The position numbers were made by a program, and so were the translations under genes. The notes under the pieces were generated by a model, which was given only the letters and a program-made list of their open reading frames with translations, did no database searches and was not told where the DNA came from. Positions 56,431 through 64,000 of a stretch of 64,000 nucleotides of DNA are shown one piece after another. Origin of the DNA: Azospirillum sp. (lineage in GTDB: Bacteria; Pseudomonadota; Alphaproteobacteria; Azospirillales; Azospirillaceae); contig WGNK01000027.1 in the NCBI GenBank assembly GCA_016124535.1, positions 25,594 through 89,593 on the forward strand, given 5' to 3'. The number at the start of each line of letters is the position of its first letter. Positions within the stretch are counted from its first letter, which is position 1.

Positions 56431-57234
56431 ATGGCGCTGCAATCGACGGCTAGAATCAATGGTTCGCAGAAATTCGTATGGTCCACGATCTATGTCGCAA
56501 TATTTGTGTTGGCGCCACTCGTCCTGGCAATATTCCTGTTCGATTTGCTCGGTCACTATCTGGCGCAGGATCAGGCATTCGCGCTTGCCAGTGATTTGGT
56601 CTTTCAGACAGAACCGACGATCGAGCATCTTGTGACCGGTCTGATCGTGAGTTTGTTTGGCGTCTATTTGTATATTCCGATTGTCATCGGCGCTTTGGCG
56701 TCGCTTGCCTGGTCGATATTTTATCGCAAAGGCGTCAGCGGGCGGGTATCGGGACCGCTGGATGCCGCCGATGCGGTCAGCTGGCTCAGGGTCGTCTGGA
56801 TATTTTCGCTGGTCGTTTCAATTCTGGCCTACGCTGCGCTGTTTCTGTACAATGTTCACCAAATTCTCCAGTCAATTCCGCTCGGCAATAGAATAAGCGT
56901 GCCGAGTTCATTGGTGGGAATCGAAATTATCGATGCATTTATTCAAATAATTATTGATGTTCTTGGGGTTTATGACTGGCTATCATTTTCTCTCTTGGTT
57001 CTTACTGCAGTCATCGTCGTCCATGGTTTGGCGGTGCTGGCGTTTTCGGTGGTCCTCAAAGGTGCCCATCGAATATTTCCGAGCATTTCGTTGCCGCTGG
57101 TACCGGGCGGCATGGTGTTGACCAACGCGGTTCAAGGGCTGGTCAGGCTGTCCAGCGGCGCGCTCGATGCCGCGGTCGACAACCGTTTTCACGACCTCGC
57201 CCATGAGATGTGGAAAAGGGAAGGGCGGCGGTGA
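56431..57234 (+). CDS. Polytopic membrane protein, operon gene 2
   Basis: 267-aa integral membrane protein not matching a family I know. Hydrophobic segments lie at about residues 17-42, 66-94, 117-141 and 180-210, with an amphipathic stretch near 155-175. The C-terminus (~215-267) is predicted cytoplasmic and polar. Codon and base composition are noticeably less GC-rich than neighbours, especially 56860-57000. It is 26 nt after the vWA gene and its TGA overlaps the next GTG start, so translation is coupled. Likely the inner-membrane platform of the system. Confidence 0.85.
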   Translation: MALQSTARINGSQKFVWSTIYVAIFVLAPLVLAIFLFDLLGHYLAQDQAFALASDLVFQTEPTIEHLVTGLIVSLFGVYLYIPIVIGALASLAWSIFYRKGVSGRVSGPLDAADAVSWLRVVWIFSLVVSILAYAALFLYNVHQILQSIPLGNRISVPSSLVGIEIIDAFIQIIIDVLGVYDWLSFSLLVLTAVIVVHGLAVLAFSVVLKGAHRIFPSISLPLVPGGMVLTNAVQGLVRLSSGALDAAVDNRFHDLAHEMWKREGRR

Positions 57235-58916
57235 CAACGAAACCTTACTTCATGGGGGCCGGCGGTAGCGGGGCGAAGACTTTGGAGGCCCTGGTCCACA
57301 CCGCGGCGAGCGGTCTGGCGGGCTTCACGCCTGAAATCGAGGCCAGTCTGGTTGACCAGGACATCAACAACGGCAACCTGGTCTATGCGACGGCCTTGGT
57401 CAAACTCTATCAAGAGCTGTATCTGTACTTCAGTCAGCCGCTCCGCGAAGCAGGTAACGATGAACTGTTCGCGACACGCCTGGTCATGCCCAACGACAGC
57501 CAGGCCTGGTTGCCGATTGAGAGCGGCAGCCTGTCGCTCGGGGCCTTTTTCCAGCGTCAACTGCTGCGCGACGACGTCAATCTGCTGTTCCGCTGTCTGT
57601 TCGACCAGCGGCAGGAGATCGACCAGGATCTGGCCAAAGGCTTTCGGGGACGGCCGGTAATCGGTTCGGCGATCCTCGGCGCGATCGCCGACATCGACCA
57701 TCGCCTCGGCCAATATCTTCAGAGCATCGCCGACTCCGAGCAAGGCGACAGCCGGCTGTTCCTGGTCGGCTCGGTGTTCGGCGGTACCGGGGCGGCCGGC
57801 CTGCCGACCATCGCCAGTCTGATGCGCCCGGGCCTGGGCAGTGAGGAGCCGGCAATTCCCCATGGGGATCGGGTCCGCATCGGCGCGGCGCCTTTGCTGC
57901 CCTATTTCCTCTACAAGGTGGTCGAGGGCGGCGGCGAGGACGCCGACGCTGCCGACGGCACCCTGGCAAAGACCGCCGACCAGCTGACGCGCAGCCGGAT
58001 CGGGGTGGAATACTACCACTACCGCGGCAATGGCGGCGCCAACGGCAATGGCTCGCTGTTCGACGTTACCTATCTGCTGGGGCAGGATCCGCGGGTCGAA
58101 CTCGGCTATCAGCAGATCGGTGGCGAACTGCAACGTAACCCGGCGATGGTGGTCGAGTTGCTGGCGGCCTTGGCGTCGCTCCATTTCTTCCGATCGAAGC
58201 GGAACGGCTCCGGAACGGTGATGCGGCTCAAGACCGAGAGCGACGAGCGCCTCGATTGGGAGGATTTTCCGGCAATTTCCGATGATGGCGATAACAGCGG
58301 CATCTACTATCAGCTGGGACAACTGCTGCGCTTTGCCTACGCTTATCGCTACTGCTATTGCTGGTGCCTGATCGGTGACGAATCCCGGCGCTTCGCCGGT
58401 CAGCCGTGGTTCCGCCGCCTGCTCGGGCCGGAAATGCGCGACGGGCTGACCGGTGAGGACGCCAAGATCGCGGAGAAGCTAAACGTCTATTGCGGCGAGA
58501 TTCTCCGCTGGGCCGCGTCCTTGAAGCTGCTGGCGCCGGGAGCGTTCGTCGCCTTTGTCTCGGCTCGCGATTTTGCCGAGGCGCATGTCGCGAGCGAACA
58601 CCGGCCAGCGCGGGTCCAATTGGCCAGCGAGCCCGACCATTATGACCCGATCCTGCCGACCACCGGCGGCGGTCTGGGCAAGGCGGTCAAACTGCCGCCG
58701 TTCAACGCCGCGATCGCCGAAGGGTTCGAGCGGCTGCTCGGCGATGACGAGCGGCGACCGGTGCCGGATCTGAGTGCCGTGTTCGAGTTCATGAACCGCC
58801 AGCGGCCGCCGCGGGCGATCCGGCCCGGCCTGGTCGCCTTCGTCAACGCCCTGTGGCGTGCCACCGCGGTGGTGCCGGAACGCACCCGGCGCAAGCTGCG
58901 TCAGACGCCCCGGTAA
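57231..58916 (+). CDS. Tubulin/FtsZ-superfamily protein, operon gene 3
   Basis: 561-aa protein predicted to have a tubulin-like GTPase fold. YFMGAGGSGAKTLEAL (residues 6-20) matches the first glycine-rich loop. VDQDINNGN (41-49) fits the loop after strand 2 that contacts nucleotide. SVFGGTGAAGLPTIASLM (from 181) is the tubulin signature (G)GGTG(S/T)G in a variant form. The remaining C-terminal ~330 residues are not recognisable and lack the FtsZ C-terminal peptide. It is longer than FtsZ (~390-500 aa) and closer in style to the Tubulin_2-like families. GTG start at 57231 overlaps the previous stop (GTGA), with GGGAAGGG upstream. Assembly into filaments is inferred, not shown. Confidence 0.82.
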   Translation: MTTKPYFMGAGGSGAKTLEALVHTAASGLAGFTPEIEASLVDQDINNGNLVYATALVKLYQELYLYFSQPLREAGNDELFATRLVMPNDSQAWLPIESGSLSLGAFFQRQLLRDDVNLLFRCLFDQRQEIDQDLAKGFRGRPVIGSAILGAIADIDHRLGQYLQSIADSEQGDSRLFLVGSVFGGTGAAGLPTIASLMRPGLGSEEPAIPHGDRVRIGAAPLLPYFLYKVVEGGGEDADAADGTLAKTADQLTRSRIGVEYYHYRGNGGANGNGSLFDVTYLLGQDPRVELGYQQIGGELQRNPAMVVELLAALASLHFFRSKRNGSGTVMRLKTESDERLDWEDFPAISDDGDNSGIYYQLGQLLRFAYAYRYCYCWCLIGDESRRFAGQPWFRRLLGPEMRDGLTGEDAKIAEKLNVYCGEILRWAASLKLLAPGAFVAFVSARDFAEAHVASEHRPARVQLASEPDHYDPILPTTGGGLGKAVKLPPFNAAIAEGFERLLGDDERRPVPDLSAVFEFMNRQRPPRAIRPGLVAFVNALWRATAVVPERTRRKLRQTPR

Positions 58917-58972
58917 TCGACCCGCGCCGCGCCCAGCCCGCTCAGGCCCCAAGTTCCCGAGGATCGACCGTC

Positions 58973-61900
58973 ATGCCGACCAATCCGCTGCTTCCGCCGT
59001 TGCGCAGCAAGAAAATTTCGGTTCCGCCTGTCATCCACCATGGGCAGTGGGAGGCGGCAAACGACGACCAGCTGTTGGCCAAATTGGCGGAGAGCATGAC
59101 CGACGGGGTCAGCGGCCTGACCCTGTCCCAAGTGACCTCGATGCCCGACCCCTGGGGGCAGGTCACCGCCTTTCTCTCCGCCTGGATGGACGGCAGCGCC
59201 GATAACCCGCTGCGCCGCACCATCGTCGGCGAATGGCGGGGACTGATCGGCCTGGTGGCGCTCACCGGCTGGCGCAATCTGCCGATCAAGCGGCGGGACC
59301 TGGACCTGAACGTCCTGGTCGAGCGGGCGTTTCGCGACGACCATCGCAACGACGACGCCGCCCGGAAGCGGGAAGGCATCCCGCATCTGGGCCGGGTGCT
59401 GCGCCGGACCTTGCCCTACGACCCCGGTCTGCTCAAAGGCAGCGATCGCATGTCGATCTTCTGCGCGATGCCGGAGGGCGGCGCGGACGGGTCGGAGGTT
59501 CCGGTCGGCTTGACCTTGCCGTTGACGCTCCTGGCGCCGGCGCGGAACTATCGCAATGCCCTGCCCCCGGAGGTTACCTGGGCGGCCATGCCCGAGCGCT
59601 ACCCGCTGACCGATCCGGCGCGGGACGGGAAGCTGACGCCCGACGAGCGGGCGCTGATCGCCGCCTATGTCACCGAGCTGATGAAGCTGACGCCGCGCTT
59701 CCCGAACGAAATTTCCAAATACGCCAATGTGCTCAATCGGGAACTGACCTCCTATCACAACGATCTGACCGAGGATCTGCCAAAGCCGCTGATGGTCCCG
59801 CGCTGGTCGGAACAGGTGTTCGGCGCGATCAAGGATGACTCCTACCACGAGGTTATCCTGACCATTCCGGACCGGACGCCCGGCGCCGGCCCGGGCGAGA
59901 CGCTGCTGCCGGCGCTGCCCGAATTCGTGCAGGCCGGATTCAACGGGATTTTGCTGTGCGGTGGCGAGAAGAATCAGCTGGCACCGGGCAAGGACGAGCG
60001 GTCGGTCAAGATCTGGGACGATTTTTGCCTGTCGCATTGGGGCCACGCCGCGGAACGTTCGCGCATGGTCGAACTGGCCGCGGAACGGGGCTATTTGCTG
60101 CTCGGCGCCGACGCGCTGCTGGTCGAGCCGATGATCGAGATCAACCAGGCGGTGCTCCATCATCGCCGCCGGAGCCAGTCGTTCCTGCTGCCGGTGAACC
60201 CGATCCTGCTCGCCGTCTATACCGCGGTCGAACTGGAAGAACGGATCACGATCGAACCGCTGGGCAGCCGGCGCTTCAAGGTCAGCCTGCGGCTTGATCT
60301 CAAAAGAAGCAGCGGTGAGCCGATCGAGATCGTGCTCAGCCACGAATATTCGCGCGACAGCACGATCAAGAAATTGGAAGCTCCGGTCTACTGCACGCTC
60401 TGGCCCGATTTTCAATCGGATTATTGGCATCATTACTATCTGGATATCTCCACCGTCGATCGTGGCCTCTATATCGGCGTCAATAGCCAGAACGACGCGG
60501 GCATCACCACCTCAGGGCTCTACAATCCCCAGGCGCTCGCCGAGCGTCTGGAGGAACTGCGCGATCGGCCGGCCAAGATCGACGTGATCTCCCGGCTGGC
60601 CCGCGGCGAATTCCCCGGCAGTCGGCTGCTGACCCCGAGCCAGCCGCCGCCGCGCGGCCGGGCGGCGCGGGTCCGGCTGCTGACCGACCGGGCGCCGACC
60701 GCGCTCTACCTGCGCAACGCCGATGGCCAGGGCGGGTTGATGCTGACCTTTGCCGCCGAGGAACAGCCGATCGTGCCTAACGATCAGCGGTGGAAGATTG
60801 CGATCGACTACGGTTCGAGCAGCATTGCGGTGCGGATGCGCACCCATGTCGAGCCGGAATCGCGGATCGTCAATCTCGGCGGCATGACCCGGATGTTGAT
60901 CGGCGATCCGGGATCCGCCCAGGACAGCCGGCGATCGCGAATTCCGTTTGCCGCGGCCGATACCTTTCCGGTCAATGATGTGATGGATCCTCAGCTGACC
61001 CTGCTGTGGGATCAGCAGGCCGGCGCCCCCCGGCCGAACCGCGATGATCTGGTTCTGGAACGGTATTTCGTCCCCGATCGCAATATCACCAACTACATCT
61101 GGGAAAGCTGGGTCGGGGCGGCCCGCGGCGAGCCGTCGCTTGGCTCGCCTGAGGGTTTTCATTTCGGTATGAAGTATTCCCTGAACGATGCCAATGGCGA
61201 CCGCATCCTCGAACTGATCGGCCGATTCGTGCGCCAGATTGCGCTGCAGGCGGGCGCGCGGGTGGTCGGGCTGGGCGCGCGTCCGGACAATGTCGAATGG
61301 ACCACCGCCTATTCCGACACCATGGGATCGGCGGAGCGGGACCGCTTCCTGGGCACGATTCAGGAGGCTTTCTCGACCGTGTTCGTTTCTCCGTTCGCCC
61401 CCCATCGCACGCTGGTTGATTTCGAGCGGCAGGCGGAGAGCATGTGTATCGGGCTCTATCTGCGCTCGGGCGGCAGCCGCAAGCCGTTTGCCGATGCCGA
61501 TCTTGCGGTCGCCTTCGATGTCGGGGGCTACACCACCGATATCTCGGTCTGGCAACGGGGCCAGCCGGTTTGGGTCGGGGCGCTGGCCCTGGCCGGCCAG
61601 CACCTGCTGGCCGACTACCTGCTCCATCACCCGACCGCCGCCGAACAGCTGGAGCCCCAACGCGGGCGCGACCTGGCGGCGGTGGCGGCCTATCTGGCGC
61701 GCGCCCAGAACGGCTCGGTGTCTTCGGCCAATACCCGCGGCCGCCTGGCCGCCGAGATCGTGATCAATCGCGACGAGTTCAGCCGCGCCGTCGAGGGCCG
61801 GGGTATTGGACGCCACACCAATAATGCCGATGTGGTGCCGTTCCGCAGCATCACCCAGTTCGCCTTCAGCGGCCTGCTGTACTACATCGCGATCCTGGTA

Positions 61901-62614
61901 GCCGAACTCGGGCGCGAGAAACGGATCGACCCGACCCTGTTCACCCCGTCCGGCGGGATCGCCGCCTCCCCGTCGGAGGGATTGCCGATCGGCGACGCCA
62001 GTGACGGCCACGGCCACGGCACCGACGGGCCGGAAAAGCGCATCTATCTCCATTTCGGCGGCCGGGGCAGCCGCATTTTCCGCCATTTCATGGATTCAAC
62101 CGCCCACGCCACCGCACTCAATGATTTTTCCGCCAAGGCGAAGCTCCGCGCGACGGTGGCGCCCCCGGCCTTTACCATGCAGGAAAAGCAGGAGGTCGCG
62201 ATCGGATTGCTCCAGAATACCGGCGAGCTTGACCTGAGCCGCCTGGAGTCCGCGCGGCTGTTGCCCCAAGGCGTTGCCACGAGAGGGGTATCCCAGGCCT
62301 TCGGGCCGGAGGCGACGCTCTATCCGTCGGCCGACGAGGACTATACGCTCGAGCGGGAATTGAAAGAATTCAGGCAGTTTCTCGACGGCTTCCTGGCCAC
62401 CTGGGAACATGGACCGCGTTTCCTGCTGGAGCGCTGGAGCGAATTTGTCGACCAGGTTGCCGACGAATTCCAGGTCGAGAAAAAGCGTGCGCGCAACGGC
62501 ATGGTCTCAGCCCATCAACTCGGCCACAAGAGCGAAGCGAGCAAGGTACCGATTCAGCCCGGCTTTATCGTCGCGTTGCGCGTGGCAGTTCGGGAGTGGA
62601 TCCCCCGGAAATAG
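58973..62614 (+). CDS. Giant actin/Hsp70-fold ATPase, operon gene 4
   Basis: 1213-aa protein. The C-terminal half has the three nucleotide-binding motifs of the actin/Hsp70/sugar-kinase fold: WKIAIDYGSSSIAVRMRTH (phosphate 1, from residue 607), VAFDVGGYTTDISVWQRG (phosphate 2, around 846-864) and YLHFGGRGSRIFRHF (adenosine motif, glycines from 1029). The first ~600 residues are unrecognised; they could be an adaptor region. No signal or membrane helix is seen, so it is probably cytoplasmic. The ATG at 58973 has GAGGAT upstream. Large size and domain order resemble SrfB-like virulence-factor proteins in outline, but I cannot confirm homology. Located 56 nt after the tubulin-like gene. Confidence 0.85.
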   Translation: MPTNPLLPPLRSKKISVPPVIHHGQWEAANDDQLLAKLAESMTDGVSGLTLSQVTSMPDPWGQVTAFLSAWMDGSADNPLRRTIVGEWRGLIGLVALTGWRNLPIKRRDLDLNVLVERAFRDDHRNDDAARKREGIPHLGRVLRRTLPYDPGLLKGSDRMSIFCAMPEGGADGSEVPVGLTLPLTLLAPARNYRNALPPEVTWAAMPERYPLTDPARDGKLTPDERALIAAYVTELMKLTPRFPNEISKYANVLNRELTSYHNDLTEDLPKPLMVPRWSEQVFGAIKDDSYHEVILTIPDRTPGAGPGETLLPALPEFVQAGFNGILLCGGEKNQLAPGKDERSVKIWDDFCLSHWGHAAERSRMVELAAERGYLLLGADALLVEPMIEINQAVLHHRRRSQSFLLPVNPILLAVYTAVELEERITIEPLGSRRFKVSLRLDLKRSSGEPIEIVLSHEYSRDSTIKKLEAPVYCTLWPDFQSDYWHHYYLDISTVDRGLYIGVNSQNDAGITTSGLYNPQALAERLEELRDRPAKIDVISRLARGEFPGSRLLTPSQPPPRGRAARVRLLTDRAPTALYLRNADGQGGLMLTFAAEEQPIVPNDQRWKIAIDYGSSSIAVRMRTHVEPESRIVNLGGMTRMLIGDPGSAQDSRRSRIPFAAADTFPVNDVMDPQLTLLWDQQAGAPRPNRDDLVLERYFVPDRNITNYIWESWVGAARGEPSLGSPEGFHFGMKYSLNDANGDRILELIGRFVRQIALQAGARVVGLGARPDNVEWTTAYSDTMGSAERDRFLGTIQEAFSTVFVSPFAPHRTLVDFERQAESMCIGLYLRSGGSRKPFADADLAVAFDVGGYTTDISVWQRGQPVWVGALALAGQHLLADYLLHHPTAAEQLEPQRGRDLAAVAAYLARAQNGSVSSANTRGRLAAEIVINRDEFSRAVEGRGIGRHTNNADVVPFRSITQFAFSGLLYYIAILVAELGREKRIDPTLFTPSGGIAASPSEGLPIGDASDGHGHGTDGPEKRIYLHFGGRGSRIFRHFMDSTAHATALNDFSAKAKLRATVAPPAFTMQEKQEVAIGLLQNTGELDLSRLESARLLPQGVATRGVSQAFGPEATLYPSADEDYTLERELKEFRQFLDGFLATWEHGPRFLLERWSEFVDQVADEFQVEKKRARNGMVSAHQLGHKSEASKVPIQPGFIVALRVAVREWIPRK

Positions 62615-62665
62615 TCTTTTACCCAAGCCGACAGGGTTCGAGGACCATGGCCGTACGAGGATCTG

Positions 62666-63418
62666 ATGCTCGAAGGAACCTCCTGGACCCCCCAGCTTGT
62701 CGCCGATGCGATCTTGATCGTCTTATTGGTCCGGGCCAATGTTCTGCTGTTCCGCCTGGTCCGCCAATCGGCCGCGACGGTTCGCCAGGGGCCGGGCCGC
62801 GGCGATGCCGGCGCCGACGGGACCGCCAAGCCGTCGGCGCGTCCTGCGGCCGCGCAGGCCCCGGTGGCCGAGCCGCCGCCGCAGCCCTTGCCACCGCCAC
62901 CGCCACCGCCACCGCCACCGCCACCGCCACTGCCGTCGGCGCCGCTGGTTGCCGCGCCGGCCAGCAGCGCCAGCCGGCGGCTGGAGCCGTTGGCGGTGAT
63001 GGTCGAGGATTTCAACTGGCTGGTCCGGGCGGCGACCTCGCCCGAGGGCTTCGAGGAGCGGTGGCATCCGTTGCGGGTCGATCTGACCAATTACGAGGCG
63101 CGGCGGCAGGACAGCTATGCCGAGCCGCATCTGGTGCAGCAGCACGCGCCGGCAGCGGAAAATCCTCTCCACTTCTGGCTGGTGACCGTCGATCCCGCCG
63201 AAGGTCGTTGCTGGCTGCTACCCTCGTTTCAAATGTATCAGAGCCGGGCGCTGTTCCTGACCGCGATCCGGGAGCCGGTCACCGCCCTGTTCAAAGATCT
63301 CTTCGATCTGCAGGACGGCGCCGGTTTCGTCGTCGACCGGCCGGCGGACTGCAGGATTTTCGATGGTGATATCGTGATCGCGCGCAAGGGTGCGCTGACG
63401 ATTCCACGGACGCTCTAG
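62666..63418 (+). CDS. Membrane-anchored proline-rich protein, operon gene 5
   Basis: 250 aa. An N-terminal hydrophobic helix (about residues 10-32, LVADAILIVLLVRANVLLFRLV) precedes an Ala/Pro-rich linker with a 13-proline run, then a globular domain (~105-250) with VEDFNWLVRAATSPEGFEERWHPLRVDLTNYEARRQ, FWLVTVDPAEGRCWLLPSF and a C-terminal FDGDIVIARKGAL strand. The proline run could span the cell wall or act as a rigid spacer or SH3-like ligand. No family recognised. GAGGATCTG precedes the ATG. 51 nt after the actin-like gene. Confidence 0.8.
   Translation: MLEGTSWTPQLVADAILIVLLVRANVLLFRLVRQSAATVRQGPGRGDAGADGTAKPSARPAAAQAPVAEPPPQPLPPPPPPPPPPPPPLPSAPLVAAPASSASRRLEPLAVMVEDFNWLVRAATSPEGFEERWHPLRVDLTNYEARRQDSYAEPHLVQQHAPAAENPLHFWLVTVDPAEGRCWLLPSFQMYQSRALFLTAIREPVTALFKDLFDLQDGAGFVVDRPADCRIFDGDIVIARKGALTIPRTL
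62891..62932 (+). repeat. CCACCG hexanucleotide repeat encoding polyproline
   Basis: Six perfect CCACCG units followed by CCACTG, in frame, encode most of the polyproline run. Being a hexamer repeat, length changes would keep the frame. Confidence 0.95.
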
Positions 63419-63509
63419 CCATGCGCAAGACTAACTGCGTTTTGCACACCGCAATCGGTCCGAAGTGATTTGCCAATCACTTGCCGATATTTTGAATTGT
63501 GACATCGAA

Positions 63510-64000
63510 ATGCCAAAAAAAGCCGCCGATCGCAACAAAAAAAAGAAGTCATGGCTTCTGACTTCTATCGTCGTGGTCATGGTGATCATGTTGGGGCAAA
63601 GCGACGGCAGCGAGAGTCTCGCCTCTCTGTATTGGTCAAATTCCGACGTGATCGTAAGGTGCGATCGGCCAAATCATAATATAGAACAGCTCCACTGTGG
63701 TTTTGCGCTGGAAGATTATCCGGTCGGTGAGATTTATTACGACAAAGTCGATCGTCTCGCTCGCTACGCCGCCCGCGCCGTCCATGCCTTCCCCTGGTCG
63801 ATCATGACTTATAAATTGACCATATGGGGGGAGGCCGACGGCGCCAGCCTGGAAAATAAGCCTCCTCGACGCGGCGAATGGAAACGAGCCTCCCGGGAGC
63901 GGGGATCTGGCTGCAACCCTGAAGCGATTTTGGTGATCGGCTCGCGGTTCGGCGGCCGGGTCAAGGGCGCGCCCGGTCGGTGCCTTGGCGCCGAGTGGTG
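63510..64000 (+). CDS. Truncated membrane-anchored protein, possibly OmpA-like, operon gene 6
   Basis: An open frame from ATG 63510 to the window end without a stop (163 codons). A highly basic start (PKKAADRNKKKKS) and a transmembrane helix (WLLTSIVVVMVIML, about residues 15-29) are followed by a probably periplasmic region. The part YDKVDRLARYAARAVHAFPWSIMTYKLTIWGEADG resembles the helix-strand start of OmpA/MotB domains (consensus ..i.GHTD..G), although His is replaced by Glu. Composition is AT-richer than upstream genes. It lies 91 nt after gene 5, whose only intervening feature is a 15-codon minifrom frame of no evident value. OmpA assignment is tentative. Confidence 0.6.
   Translation, partial: MPKKAADRNKKKKSWLLTSIVVVMVIMLGQSDGSESLASLYWSNSDVIVRCDRPNHNIEQLHCGFALEDYPVGEIYYDKVDRLARYAARAVHAFPWSIMTYKLTIWGEADGASLENKPPRRGEWKRASRERGSGCNPEAILVIGSRFGGRVKGAPGRCLGAEW

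Noticed and set aside
60512..62086. 524-codon open frame antisense to the actin-like gene
   Set aside because: Complement of a gene with clear ATPase motifs; composition is that of a shadow frame.
63421..63468. 15-codon ATG frame after operon gene 5
   Set aside because: Too short and without ribosome-binding site or features; the following frame from 63510 is the likely next gene.

Overview
This is a GC-rich, densely coding bacterial segment. Several gene orders are typical of Alphaproteobacteria: sdhC-sdhD-sdhA; a TPR protein-bamB-der; hisB-hisH-GNAT-hisA-hisF-hisE-HIT; rpiB-glyA-nrdR-ribD; and pgsA-moaD-moaE. A DUF2794 protein, a MucR-family regulator and an oxygen-sensitive type of NifA agree with this. 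The mix suggests a free-living diazotroph of Rhodospirillales type. That placement is inference, since there is no rRNA gene in the window.

Layout. 1-3.9 kb holds the end of the succinate dehydrogenase operon, a periplasmic double-Cache protein, DUF2794 and a redoxin. 4-9.8 kb holds the outer-membrane assembly lipoprotein BamB, the ribosome GTPase Der, a PAS histidine kinase and SerB. 9.8-11.6 kb holds a TAXI-type TRAP binding protein and a HupE/UreJ-like membrane protein that lacks the usual metal ligands. 11.8-22.4 kb is a surface-glycan region: NeuB, NeuC and NeuA give a complete UDP-GlcNAc to CMP-sialic acid route, accompanied by a CBS protein, a pyruvyl transferase, an FkbM methyltransferase, a flippase and two glycosyltransferase-like proteins. 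22.6-30.5 kb holds PEP carboxylase with an in-frame peptide repeat, a DMT exporter and an ArsR regulator flanking a perfect 24-bp palindrome, Apt, PsuG, and an RseC/ApbE pair. 31.1-33.8 kb holds NifA and a TRIC-like channel. 33.9-38.2 kb is the histidine operon. 38.2-50.9 kb holds IspE and a large TPR protein, an esterase, a VOC/MarR pair with a palindromic operator, the riboflavin/serine/ribose genes, MucR, the molybdopterin synthase genes with PgsA, and an L,D-transpeptidase. 51-54.1 kb holds small genes (SnoaL-like, MlaA-like, single Cache) with clear terminators and a tandem palindrome.

The most unusual part is 54.7-64.0 kb, a compact same-strand operon that runs off the window. It encodes a predicted von Willebrand A lipoprotein, a multi-pass membrane protein, a tubulin/FtsZ-fold protein, a 1213-residue protein with an actin/Hsp70-type ATPase core, a membrane-anchored proline-rich protein, and a truncated protein with a possible OmpA-like domain. 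A tubulin-like and an actin-like NTPase together with envelope-anchored partners suggest a multi-component cytoskeletal or membrane-remodelling machine. I recall a published description of a tubulin-superfamily family in a vWA/GTPase/OmpA context, but I do not recall this exact arrangement.

No tRNA, rRNA, CRISPR array, insertion sequence or integrase was found. Non-coding features are mostly dyad operators, two clear intrinsic terminators, and a recurrent GGCC-TCC-GGCC hairpin at 3' ends.
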